A model generated the notes under the pieces. It saw only the letters and a program-made list of their open reading frames with translations. It ran no database searches and was not told the DNA's origin. Shown here piece by piece: positions 11,430-21,900 of a DNA stretch of 64,000 nucleotides (position 1 is the stretch's first letter; every line of letters begins with the position of its first letter). This DNA is from Paratinospora sagittata. Its lineage: Eukaryota; Streptophyta; Magnoliopsida; Ranunculales; Menispermaceae. The stretch lies in the NCBI GenBank assembly GCA_035771175.1, contig CM069593.1:43213741-43277740 (forward strand). Direction: 5' to 3'. Made by a program: the position numbers and the translations under genes.

Positions 11430-12723
11430 GGGGATTACAATCATCCTAGAAAATTTCAAAATCTATGAATTTTGTTCTCTTATCTACTTTTAGCATTCTT
11501 TTGTGAGTGAGTACAACCAATTTTTGTTCGATTATTCTTGTGAGTTGAAGTGTTGTTGTCACAAGAAGGAGATTGTTATATCCTTAGAGACAAGTGTAAT
11601 ACCCAGAAAAAAAAAATCCAGAATTATAACAAAATAGAAAACCTCAACTACTAACAAATCATTAAAATAACCAAATCCAAAACAAGCTCTACTATCTTCA
11701 GAAAACACAGATTCAACAAACAAAAATGCTTAAAAAAAAAAAAGAAAAAAAAATTCAAACATGATCCTGAAATCACGCCGACATGTCGCCTGGAATCTCG
11801 CCGAGATCTCACCGGAAATCTCGCCGACATCTTGGCTGAAATCACGTCTCTCTCTCTCTAAAATCAGCGCCCTCTCTCTCCCTTCTCATCTTGCCGCTGC
11901 AACTTATCACCGCCCCTACTCTCTCGCTCTCGCCAGGTTTTTCTCTCAACCCTCTGCTCGAAACCTGAAACCCATCTCGGCGTTGCTCCTCATCTCGCCG
12001 TCGTCGCCCTCTTTTCTCTTCTTCGCCACTAATCTCACCACCGCCCTCTTCTCTGCCACTGATCTTGCCGCACTCTCTCCCTTCTCTTCGCCGATCTCTC
12101 ACATCACCTCCGATCTCTCGCCTCCGATCTCTTTCCTCCGATGTCCCGATCTCTCGTCCCCTCGCCTTCACTCCCTTTTTCTTCTTCTTCTTCTTCTTCT
12201 CCTTCTCCTTTTCCCCATCCTCTTTTCTTTCCCTTTTCTCTCTCTCTCCTCTGTTTTCTTCCTTCCGCCCTCCTGCAACTCTTTTTATTTTTTTTTAAGC
12301 ATTTTTGTTTGTTGAATCTGTGTTTTCTGAAGATAGTAGAGTTTGTTTTGGATTTGGTTATTTTAATGATTTGTTAGTAGTTGAGGTTTTCTATTTTGTT
12401 ATAATTCTGGATTTTTTTTTCTGGGTATTACACAAGTGTCATATACCGTGAGCACCTAAGCAGGACATAATTGTCTTAAAGACATAGAGTTGCACTCTAG
12501 CCTCAATCTACGTCATTACTCTACTGAAATAGTAATTGATCTAGTTTAACTAGATATAATCTTGTACCTGATACCTTTAAATAGTGAACGGGAGGCGGCT
12601 TATTGCTCTAGAAGAGTGGTATTTAAGCGAGACCATTGTGACTCCACCACTTAAACTGGAGACTAATCTAGTTGATTATTTTGAAACATATTTTTTAGTG
12701 ATTATTGCCACCATACAGTCACA
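11430..12723 (+). mobile_element. Copia-A LTR fragment split by a foldback element
   Basis: This is the reverse complement of 52801-53230, so this LTR piece points the other way from the other copia copies in the window. It ends ...CCACCATACAGTCACA at 12723, next to the target-site bases GAACT (12724-12728). The 5' side is cut at about 11430 by the Gypsy-C junction. The foldback element at 11595-12431 is inserted into it. Confidence 0.8.
11595..12431. mobile_element. Foldback element with ~140-bp inverted arms
   Basis: The arms 11595-11735 and 12292-12431 are near-perfect reverse complements (I see one substitution outside the A/T runs), and the tips read TGTAATACCC / GGGTATTAC. The flanks repeat ACAAG at 11590-11594 and 12432-12436; the empty site is readable in reverse at about 53080. 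The central 560 bp is CT-rich and matches the Gypsy-C LTR block at 34440-34930 (both begin ATGATCCTGAAATCA). Its LTR-like tips suggest a rearranged LTR derivative. Long open frames in the CT-rich middle are low complexity. Confidence 0.8.
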
Positions 12724-12790
12724 GAACTATCTAAATTAATTCTACATGCCATTATTGGTTGCTTCAAAAAACACGAAGAACAATGAAATC
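12724..12790 (+). pseudogene. Scrap of MED26-like gene, intron 12 / exon 13
   Basis: These bases match intron 12 and the start of exon 13 of the intact gene at 19868-19932. The splice acceptor is lost (TTCAG changed to TTCAAA) and the match stops after the codons for N-T-K-N-N. It lies directly beside the Copia-A LTR end, and the mirror-image scrap is at 52741-52800. The scrap marks a third copy of the locus into which copia inserted. Confidence 0.8.
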
Positions 12791-13391
12791 ACGGCCTTAA
12801 TTAAAAACTAAAGATAGCCTTAATTAAAAACTCTTGCAGTTATCAACTACATCTTTTCCTCAAGAAATCACGGCCAAAAATAGAAATTGTATGGAATGGT
12901 AAGGCACGCCCACGCTCTATCGAACGAACTCAACTCTGCACGCACTGGATAAATAGAACGCGCCCGCGCCTTAAGCAAAAACCTCTTCTGGATCGTTAAC
13001 AGTCTTGAGCTCCAAATTTTCTTCAAAATTTATGACTTCACTCACATCATGTTAAGTATTCGATTCCAACCTCATTTTGATTCAATTCTTCGATCTACTT
13101 CACAAAATACAAAATATAATCAAAATCTAAGAATTAAGCATTTTTAAACATTAAAGCACAAGGGAAAGTCACAAGTTATATAGCTATTATACACTCTATC
13201 AAGGAGTAATTAAAAGATTCCTCTCTGATGTACTAAAAGAGTAACATTCTGAAAAGAAAAGCATGCACACATCTTTCTATGACATTATTTGAGATTATTC
13301 CCATCATTAGTTGTGAGCTTATATATCCCACAAGAGCCTTGAAATGTTGTAATTTAAATAAGAACAAAAAAAAGTTTGACATATTTTTAGC
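12791..13391. other. Non-coding sequence shared by both arms of the inverted duplication
   Basis: The reverse complement is at about 52107-52735. I see no open frame with recognisable content. It is anonymous AT-rich intergenic DNA whose value is in mapping the extent of the inverted duplication. Confidence 0.7.
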
Positions 13392-14372
13392 TTGAAAATT
13401 TAAGAAGGTGAATAGAAAGCCAATCCGTTTTCATTAAAGGTGGAAAAGAAAAAAAATATGAGAATTAGAATAATAGCGGTGAGATAAGAAATTTTGCTGG
13501 TGGGTTAAGTGGCTTCCACTTTTTAGACATTTTTAAAATATTTTTTCTCCAAATTACCCTTGTAGGTTTTAAGTTTTATTTTTCATGACTTTTATACATA
13601 TTTTTGAATGATTTTAAACATTTTGATTATATTAAAAGGTAAATATATATCTAATTTTTATTTATTAAAAATTATTTTATTTTAATGATAATCACATGCA
13701 GCGCACATCTATTTGTGCTAGTTATAATTAATATAAATAAATTCTTTTCTTTTCACTATTTCTTTAAAAAAATTCATTCAAAACAATCTCTCTCTTTTTT
13801 GTTTAAATGTAAAAGTATACATTCAAAAAGTATATATTACTATTAAATATCATTAAATTATCTTAAATCATGTATTTACATATAATTTAAGACAATCTAA
13901 TAATATATAAAAATGATGTATACAATTTAGACTATAATTTAAGTATCAATCAAACATTATTCTTTGTTTTTTCCTTCCTCTCCCTTCTACTTTCACATAT
14001 TATTTTAGGACTATATGGATAAAAACATTTGTTAAATAAGGTGGTTGCGGAGGACAATATCAAAAACATAAAACGAAGGTGGGCCAGAACTGTTGAGTTG
14101 GACAACCTGAACAAGGAAAACGTGGCGCTCTCATAACGTGGGAGTACGGAAAATCCAAATACCGTGGAACATAAGAGCATTCTCAGTTTTCAATTTTGAG
14201 AAAAGTATTAGAATCCGCTGTAGCGTCTCTTCATTAACGTGTGCCTGGCGCCTTCTTTCCTTCTCTGTTGCTCAGTAGTTCGTTCACCTTCTCTCTCTCT
14301 CTCTAATGCTCTGTCTCTCTCTCAAAAGCTGTTCTTCTTCTTAGCTTCTAAAACTCGATTCTCGCCGGAAAA
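13392..14372 (+). promoter_or_regulatory. Promoter and 5' leader of the KTF1-like exon, left arm only
   Basis: This block is absent from the right arm. It precedes the KTF1-like start codon at 14373 and ends in a CT-dinucleotide-rich leader (about 14290-14330), a common plant core-promoter/5' UTR feature. No transposon was recognised in it. Whether it still drives transcription is not visible from sequence. Confidence 0.45.
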
Positions 14373-14550
14373 ATGGCTTTGAAAGGTAAAGAAGTAGCGA
14401 CGAAAGCGCCGGCCGGAAAGAGGAAAAAAGAAACTGCGGGGAAGTCCAGTGGCCGGAAGCGGAGAAACCCCGGCGTTCTTCAATTTTTCGATGTCGCTGC
14501 AGATGTCCACGAAGAGGACGATGAAAGCGACGAGAACGTCGCCGATCAAG
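14373..14550 (+). pseudogene. Exon 1 fragment of a KTF1/RDM3 (SPT5-like) gene
   Basis: The start codon at 14373 opens a basic N-terminus (MALKGKEVATKAPAGKRKKE), followed by KRRNPGVLQFFDVAADV and an acidic stretch EEDDESDENV. From memory, the K-R/K-N-P-G-V-L-Q-F-F element followed by an acidic stretch is characteristic of the N-terminus of plant KTF1 (SPT5-like, an effector of RNA-directed DNA methylation that binds AGO4 through C-terminal GW/WG repeats). A good splice donor (AAG|GTGATAG) follows at 14551. The later exons, with KOW domains and WG repeats, are not in the window, so only exon 1 was carried along. The right arm keeps about 24 bp of it. The family call should be checked by protein search. 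Confidence 0.6.
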
Positions 14551-14845
14551 GTGATAGAAATAAAGGCTTCAGCTATTTTTTTTGTTGTACATAAGTTTGG
14601 AAATTCGATAATGCAAGAAAAGAAAAGCCCAAACCATTTCCATGTGAAACCATTTCCATGTGAAACCCAAGCCCAGTTAGCTATGTAGAGCGCACTTGAC
14701 AGTTGAAAACGTACACGGCAAGTTATTCAAGTTATTGAGGAAGGTTGTAGTTTTTAACCGTTATCACATTTATTTTTTTAACTATAAATGATTAGGTGAG
14801 TAGAGGTAATTGAGTATTATCATCGATTAGTTACAAATCTGCTCT
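14551..14845 (+). promoter_or_regulatory. Upstream region of the left MED26-like gene, interrupted by LTR-F
   Basis: Collinear in reverse with 51806-52082 in the right arm, where it runs unbroken into the 5' leader of the gene. In the left arm it stops at GCTCT (14841-14845), the LTR-F target site, and resumes at 17394. Confidence 0.7.
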
Positions 14846-14986
14846 TATTACGATATTATGGAACATGTTTTCTGATAACATTCCTGATAACATGTTTTCT
14901 GTTTTTAAGGCTTTGTATTTTGTAATAGATATATATATTTGATGGTTGTGAATGGAAATAAAACAAGATTGAGAGACAATTTGACA

Positions 14987-15000
14987 TGGTATCAGAGCCA
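14987..15000 (+). promoter_or_regulatory. Primer-binding site of LTR-F
   Basis: TGGTATCAGAGCCA immediately follows the 5' LTR. It is complementary to the 3' end of initiator Met-tRNA, which fixes the element's orientation as plus. Confidence 0.92.
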
Positions 15001-15713
15001 AGAGAGCAAGTAATTTCCAGATCTTGGATCTGTTGAAGAACGTAAATCTTCAAGATCCGAGCTGGGGTTTGAGAACGAGATGTGTGTGTGAAGCCATCCG
15101 CCACAACTCCGATCTCTCAAACCCCAGCTCCGATACTGCGATTCTGAAGGTTTTCAATCCTGATTGTTCTTTGAAATTGTGATTGATCGATTTTATCTGT
15201 TGAGGGATTGGTTGGATCTGTTGGAGATTTCTAATTTTGATGATTTGTATAGTGTGAATTGATTTGTACCTGAAATTGCCGTCCACGTTCATGATCTCGT
15301 GGTTTCAGTTCATGGTGATGATCGATCCGCGGGAGATCGAAGCCTCGCGCTTCAGTTTCTCGAGGAAGTAGAAGATTTTAAGCTCATCGTCGCCGAGGTC
15401 GAGGACGTCACCGATCTGGACGTCGTTTGCGATCTGAGGGCCACCGGAGCTGATCAGAGGATCAAATAGAGATGCGAGGAAGATGCGTTCGCGCGATCGG
15501 CGATCGTACGTGGCGACGGCGTCGAACGGTGGGAGCGGATCGACCGCGTGAACGGCGGGCGAGAGATCGCAGAGAAAAGGTGGGATTTTGATGAGATTTT
15601 GGGGGTTTTACAGATCGAGTTTTTGGCGTTGTATGCACAGAGATCTGAGGACTACAATGGTGGGTCTCTTTGATCTTGTTGGAGATCTTAGCAAGAAGGG
15701 TTTTTGAGAGGTC

Positions 15714-15718
<5 letters not shown>

Positions 15719-15752
<34 letters not shown>
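15719..15752 (+). repeat. A-run of about 34 and flanking ~100-bp duplication in LTR-F
   Basis: A pure A-run follows the segment TTTTTGAGAGGTCATTT. Nearly the same segment, again followed by an A-run, recurs at about 15793-15840. The pattern is a short tandem duplication including the A-tract. Confidence 0.8.
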
Positions 15753-15754
<2 letters not shown>

Positions 15755-16464
15755 AGAAGTGGGTATCCATGTGAGACGTAGATTGTTGACTAATCTTAGC
15801 AAGAAGTGTTTTTGAGAGGTGATTTAAGAAAAAAAAAAAAGGCTAAAATTCCAGGGGAAGAACTTGGTGAGTGCTGGAGATAGCCCACCTGTAAAATTAT
15901 TTGAGAAGAGGATCAGCTTCAATAAGGTCTCTTCAGAAGAACTCTTTTTTGAGTTCAAATGTCATATTAATGAAACGGAAGCCCATCGTCTCCCTGTATT
16001 CACCAGTTCCAAAACACCAAGAACAATAGCCAAGACAACTTTCACCACAAGTCTTGCACCGAGAATTTTCCCCTGCACATCGCCGGTGAATAGCACAGCG
16101 TACAGCGTCCGCGTGGTGCACCGTGCAAGTGGTAAAGCGGGCGCGTGGTGCAGTGTGCAAGTGGAACAGCGTGATGAGTTGGGCAGCGTGCGTGGTGCAG
16201 CGTGCAGGGTGCTGCATTGGACAGCGCGTCGGTACAGCGTGTACAGTCTTGTGCAGCGTGTACAGCACAACGTGCACAGTATTGAGAAGCGTGCAGTGTG
16301 CCAGTGGGCAGTGTGCTGCGCTGGAAAGTGTGCAGCGTGCGCGCGCTTCAATGGAGGAGGTGAACTGCGCGGTCGTCAACAGCGACGGTTGTGAACAGAG
16401 CGGCCGTGAACAGAGGCTGCCGTGAACAGGGGCCGTGAAAGGTGGCTGTCGTGAACAGTGATTT

Positions 16465-17115
16465 ATGAACAGTGATTTATGCACAGTGTTTTTTTTGTGT
16501 ACGTGATTGGTGAAGCGTGCTCGCGGTGAAGCGTGCGCTTGTTAAGCTTACGTGATTGGTGAAGCATGCTCGCGGTGAAGCGTACGCTTGGAGAAGCGTA
16601 CGTGATTAGTGAAGCGTGCTCGCAGTGATGCGTGCGCGTTGTGAAGTGTGCTCGCGGTGAAGCGTGCGCACTGGTGAGGCGTGCGATTGATGAACAACGC
16701 ACGTGGTGAAGCGTGCGCGCAGTGATGCGTGCGCGTTGTGAAGTGTGCTCGCGGTGAAGCGTGCGCACTGATGAGGCGTGCGGTTGGAGAACAACGCACG
16801 TGGTGAAGCGTACACTTGGTAAACAGTGCACGTGGTGAAGCGTGCTCGCAGTGATGCGTGCGCGTTGTGAAGTGTGCTCGCGATGAAGCGTGCGCACTAG
16901 TGAAGCGTGAGCTTGGTGAACAGTGCTCGCGTTGTGAAGCGTGCTCGCGGTGATGCGTGCGCGTTGTGAAGCGTGCGCTTAGTGAAGCGTACGTGATTTG
17001 TAAAGCGTGCTCGCGGTGATGCGTGCGCGCGATGAAGCGTGTGCTTGGTGAAGCGTACGTGATTAGTGAAGCGTGCGAATGGTGAAGCGCGCGTGGTGAA
17101 GCACGCGTCAGTCGG
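16465..17115 (+). repeat. GC-rich minisatellite in LTR-F (core GTGAAGCGTGCGC)
   Basis: Dozens of diverged copies of GTGAAGCGTGCGC / GTGATGCGTGCGCG, often in higher-order blocks of about 70-120 bp (compare 16715-16790 with 16840-16915). A looser related run (CAGCGTGCAGTG-like) covers about 16080-16350. Several long frames on both strands come from this periodicity; they have no homology-like features and are not genes. Confidence 0.85.
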
Positions 17116-17138
17116 CGTTGTGCATTCCTCAAAATTCG

Positions 17139-17177
17139 TTTTTTTTTTTTTTTTACGAAAAAAAAAAAAAAAAAAAA
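17139..17177. repeat. Poly(T)-ACG-poly(A) perfect hairpin in LTR-F
   Basis: Sixteen T, then ACG, then twenty A form a self-complementary homopolymer hairpin about 75 bp upstream of the 3' LTR's polypurine tract. Confidence 0.9.
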
Positions 17178-17524
17178 TCGGGAAAGCGAACTTTGAGTTT
17201 CTTCTCTGCAAGTTGGGCGTTCAGAATCTTCACGCTCCAACTTGAGGGAGGGTATTACGATATTATGGAACATGTTTCCTGATAACATTCCTGATAACAT
17301 GTTTTCTGTTTTTAAGGCTTTGTATTTTGTAATAGATATATATATTTGATGGTTGTGAATGGAAATAAAACAAGATTGAGAGACAATTTGACAGCTCTTC
17401 CTTCCATTCCTTGCTTTCTCTCTTTCTCTCTTTCTCTCTTTCTCTGATCTCTGCTCTCTTCATCACCAAACCCATCTTCTTCAATTAATAATCAACACAT
17501 TTTTACCTGAGGAGAATTAATATC

Positions 17525-20454
17525 ATGAATCCAGATATTTTCACCATCCAATATCTTCTCTCTAATCATCTTCAGGTTTAAAATTTTAAACCCTAACCCT
17601 ATAAACCCTAAACTCTTTTAACTTTTGTGTCATTTAACTTCTTTTATTTCTTCGATTAATAAAATATTATAGTTGGCAACTAAATGATTATCGTTGTTGT
17701 AATGGTTATTTGCATTAAATATTGCAGTCTGAAACAAAGTTGGTAGAATTATTACGAAAGCTTGAAAAGATGGAAGTCTCCAAGCAATATCTACAGGTTT
17801 TAATCCTTGTCGACATTAGTTTATTGGTGGTATTGAAAATAGTAAAATAGAGAAATCTCTAGTGAAAAACTAAGAGACTTGGTGAAAAGTTTAGTTAGTT
17901 AAAATACATAAATTTATCTCTACAGGAAACTACAATTGGACGTACTGTTGATTATATCAAATGTACATCCAAATCGAAACAAGTTCGTTACCTTGCCAGC
18001 AATATCATCAAGTAAATATATGCAAAATTCTACCAATATCTCTCTATTATTTTAGTTCCAAGTTAATTAGTTACTACATATGCATGCAATCATGTTTATC
18101 TTAGTTTGATTCAAAATAATTAATTATTTTCCCTTGAATTTGAAATATCAGTGGATGGTGCAAAATGCTATATGAGAGAGTAGTGAACGTTAGTGCTGCT
18201 GCCACTACTACTAATAATGATCAACCTGGTAAGTACAAAATATAATCACTGAACACTTATTTAACAGTTTTAGCTAGTTAGCATTAATTTGTCTACCTGA
18301 TGGCAAACTAGGAAAAGGAAATTCCAATACCACGAAAGTTACTGAACCAAAGTCACAGAAGAACAGGGCATTCATCATTAGGAATTCTATTCTTTCTATT
18401 AAGCAAGTAAGTATTAATTAAATAGAGGATGGGTATTAATTAACTAAACACCCATCTCACTATCATCCCCACAATTTGTAGGCAAAGTCCACTGATGAAA
18501 ACTTCACTGGGCTGAAATTTGAGAATTCCAAAACAAAATCTCAAGAGGGGCATCAAAACCATAATTCTCACTTGGATGATCAGGTACAAATATATATATT
18601 ATTTAATAGCTCTACCTAATTAGCATTAACATATTGAATTCTATTTCTACATCTCAGAATACCCAGAAGGAAAAGGAGCATTCTGTTGTGTCAACTGTGC
18701 AAGAATTTGCTTTCAAGCACATTGCTACTACTTCAAAAAGGAGGATATTTGCCATCAGAAATACCAAGACCTCTAGTACTCTTCCTACTAAGCAAGTAAG
18801 CATTAATTAAGTAAAGAATGAAGTATAATTAGTATGAGCTCGTTTATTAAGTATTACTTATATAAATGAAAGTTCAAATTCATCTAATGATCATCCCCAA
18901 AATTTGTAGGAAACCAAGTGCACTGATGGATTCGAATATGAGAATTCCAAAAGAAAATCTCAAGAGGGCCATCACACATTGACAGCTGCAGCAAATGGTT
19001 AGTTTGTCTTCTTTTGACTTTCTTCACTTGGTAAAGTTTAATTCAATACTCTATATATTATGCATTAGAGTATTGACATATTCTTACTTTATGTATATAT
19101 ACAGCAAAGAAACAAAAAATCAATGAGGCCACTGAACTGCAAGCAGAACTCCCAAAGGAGACTGTCATTCAAGAAGATGTACAAAAGAAACCCGAAGGCC
19201 ATATCAATCATGTAGACTTGGAGTGCCAGAAGAAAGAAGACATTCTGTCCTTGAAGAATATTCTCTCCAACCATCATTTGCAGGTTTTTTTTCTTTTTGA
19301 ACAAAGTAATATAGATGCCACTCTTAATCATTATATTTCGTGTCTATAATACATTTCTAATGTTGTATGATTTCTTTACATGTAATATATGGTTGGTGGT
19401 TGGTTGTTTTTGTTTAAATTATTGCAGACTGAACCAGAAGTGTTGGAATCACTGAGAAAGCTTCAAAAGATAGTAGACTCCAAGCAAATTCTTGAGGTTT
19501 TCGTCTATTCCTTAAAACTAATTGAAAGCAGTTTAACAGATAGGTCAGTTATATATATAATTTTTCCTCCTCAGGAAACTATGATTGGGTACACTGTAAA
19601 TTCTATCAGAAAGACGTCCAAATCGAAGAAACTCCGTCACTTTTCCAACAATCTCATCAAGTATGGAATTAGTAAACTTCCAAGTAACACTTTCTTCTTG
19701 ATAAACTTTGAAATTTATGAATCTATAATTATAATTTACATTTAATTTGCAGGGAGTGGAAAAAACTAGTAGACAAATGGTTGGAGTTGGAGGCTTCTGC
19801 AACCACAGGAGGTAACAGTGACTCAAACATGTTGCTTTTCTTTCAACCTTCTACCTTGTCTTAACATTGAACTATCTAAATTAATTCTACATACCATTAT
19901 TGGTTGCTTCAGATAACACGAAGAACAATCAAATAGAGTTGCAGAAACATGTGTCTTGCTTCAGTGTCCCAATTCCTGATAAACAAGTAAGTATATATTA
20001 TAATGATTACAGTTAATCTCTCTTATTTTTAGTCCAAACACTACCATATACATTCTATCCATCACTCAAATCCCTCTCCCCAATATGATGATTTAGGATG
20101 AACACGACGATGATGAGAACTTAATTCTACAGAAGATTGAAGGTTCCAAGAGGAAATTATATGAAGATTATCAAAAAGCTGAAAATGGTAATTACTACCT
20201 GCCCTTCATGTTTCTTCTTCCTCCACATTTTCCTTCTCACTTTATAAATCTTTTGGAGTCAATCTAATGGGTACTTATGGCACACAGCAAAGAAGCAAAG
20301 GAGTGTAAAGTTCTTTGATTTCCATGAACTCCTAGAAAAGAAGAACTCTAATCAAGACAAAGCTCCCGACACAAGACCACGAATCCGGTACCATCCTCGA
20401 CCGTATCGAAGGAAAATAAGAGTTAATATGCAACCATGCATAAAAATGTGGTGA
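17525..20454 (+). CDS. MED26-like protein with two TFIIS N-terminal (LW) domains, left copy
   Basis: Fifteen exons join in frame to 476 residues: 17525-17575, 17728-17796, 17926-18011, 18152-18228, 18312-18406, 18482-18583, 18658-18795, 18910-18997, 19105-19283, 19428-19496, 19575-19660, 19753-19811, 19913-19986, 20097-20187, 20288-20454. Every intron is GT-AG. Residues about 5-80 and 282-360 each form a TFIIS N-terminal/LW helical bundle (L-R-K-L-x-K...ETTIGRTVDYI...ASNII; second copy ETMIGYTVNSI...SNNLIKEWKKLV), the fold of TFIIS, Elongin A and Mediator subunit MED26 that docks on transcription elongation factors. The C-terminus has AKKQRSVKFFDFHELLE, resembling plant MED26 tails. A nuclear role in Pol II transcription is inferred from the family. 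The first ATG of the leader was chosen. LTR-F lies 127 bp upstream. True MED26 orthology is uncertain. Confidence 0.85.
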
Positions 20455-20554
20455 CAAGTTTTTTTCAGTCAAATGTTGGTTTACATGGATATGGAAGGAA
20501 CTGCACATACAGTTGTGTATTATGAACATTTTGTAAAACATTGTTTGCTAATGA

Positions 20555-20560
20555 AATAAA
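20555..20560 (+). terminator. Polyadenylation signal of the left MED26-like gene
   Basis: AATAAA about 100 bp after the stop codon, conserved in reverse at 48625-48630 downstream of the right-arm copy. Confidence 0.6.
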
Positions 20561-21846
20561 TGCAATTATTTTTTTTAAGATCTATTGATTTATAATCACC
20601 CTTTTTTTTTAAATCTGCATGTTTATGCTTAACCATGACAAATGTAAAGAAGGCATTTGTCAAATATATCCTAAAGAACTAAACTCAACTAACTTAACAA
20701 AACCTTTTTCCTAATTACATGGATATATTCATGTCATAGTTGCTTAGAAGCCAATCTAAACCCCAAAGGGAAGTATAGTCTTGACTCAACTTCTCTCAAA
20801 AGACAAACAGCAGGCATTCCATTCACACAAACTGAACATGGTTAAACCAGGGAGTTTTTGTTTGTGTACAGCACATGTTAATTAACAAGATTTCAGTCAA
20901 TCAGGGATGATTTAAAAAGAAACCCAAACTATAAGACAAATTGGGTTTATTGAGAAAGACAAATGCTAAACGTACGTGGCCTCCAATGAAATTCTCACCA
21001 CAAATTATATGACTAGTGAGGTGGCTTTTGAGGTGGCCTAGTTTTGTTGGTTACGTTGAAAAGTTCAAAAATTTTCAACCCACTACGGGTAGTTAATGCC
21101 AAACGTAAAGTGCGACGCTAAAGGCTTTCTTTTTGCTAAAAAATTATTTTTATTTTTATTTTTTAACAAAAAAAATGATTTTAGTATTACATTATAAAAT
21201 TACTTTCTTATTTGTATAAAAATAATTTTATTACTTAATAAAAATTAATTTTCTTATTATTAATAAAAAAAATTGTTTTTGATCAAAAATAATGTCATTG
21301 TCTTAATAAAATAATTTTAATTCTAATAAAAATTAATTTTAATATTTTAATAAAATTACTTTTAATAATTAAAAATATTATTTTTATAAAATAACAAGTT
21401 TATATTACTATCGCTTAAAAATAATATTATTCCTCTAATAAAAGTAATTTTATTACTTTAGAAAAATACTTTTATTATTTTAAATAAAAATTAATTAAAT
21501 TATTTTTATTTATAATAAAAATAATTTATCATCAAAGGTTGTGTTTTTCATACTTTAGTGAGGCACATATTTTCTACAGTGAATACTTAAAACAAATTCA
21601 TAAAAAAAATTAGAAATATCAACGAGGATGCACTGCTATGTCCAAATAACACTAAAGAAAAAAACAAGAACTCATTTCTATTAATCAACCTAAAACAATG
21701 TTCCATTACATAATTAAATACATAAAAACTTTATAATTCAACATGCAAACAAAAAAGGTCTACCATCTCAATTTGAAAACCACTTCTCCAAGGCACCTCA
21801 CATCACATCGCCTTCTTTGTTACTACCATGTCTTTTCCATCATAAG
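20561..21846. other. Non-coding spacer downstream of the left MED26-like gene
   Basis: Collinear in reverse with 47176-48624 and, in part, with 32460-33618. It includes the AT-rich block at 21128-21535. I see no gene. The end at 21846 is the Gypsy-B solo LTR insertion. Confidence 0.7.
21128..21535. repeat. AT-rich imperfect repeat block, first of three
   Basis: Built of alternating AATAAAATTA and TAATTTTTATT words on both strands, about 90 percent A+T, able to fold on itself. Copies: 32760-33325 and 47480-48050. It could be a matrix-attachment-type region or decayed MITE clusters. Neither is demonstrated. Confidence 0.7.
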
Positions 21847-21900
21847 TGTAATACTCTGTATTTCACAAAAAAAAAAAAAAAAAATTACTATTTGGGCAAC

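Larger units (their letters stand above)
14846..17393 (+). mobile_element. LTR-F: non-autonomous LTR retrotransposon, very young
   Basis: Two 141-bp LTRs (14846-14986 and 17253-17393) differ at one base by my reading. The element is flanked by an exact 5-bp duplication GCTCT (14841-14845, 17394-17398), has a primer-binding site (TGGTATCAGAGCCA, 14987-15000) and a polypurine tract (TTGAGGGAGGG, 17242-17252). LTR ends read TATTACG...TTTGACA, with TA where TG is usual. The 2.27-kb interior has no gag or pol: it holds anonymous sequence, A-runs and a GC-rich minisatellite. It needs another element's proteins to move. The right arm has the empty site. Confidence 0.95.

Noticed and set aside
10286..12315. 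Serine/proline- or arginine/glutamate-rich frames of up to 184 codons
   Set aside because: They lie in CT/GA low-complexity LTR sequence and are not conserved between LTR copies.
12141..12377. Possible tRNA or snRNA genes in the spacers
   Set aside because: I looked for cloverleaf A/B boxes and snRNA promoter elements by eye and saw none that were convincing. TGGTATCAGAGC sites are primer-binding sites, not tRNA genes.
15864..17300. Several overlapping 100-250 codon frames rich in R, H, T and A
   Set aside because: They come from the GTGAAGCGTGCGC minisatellite and are open on both strands in multiple frames, within an element lacking gag or pol.
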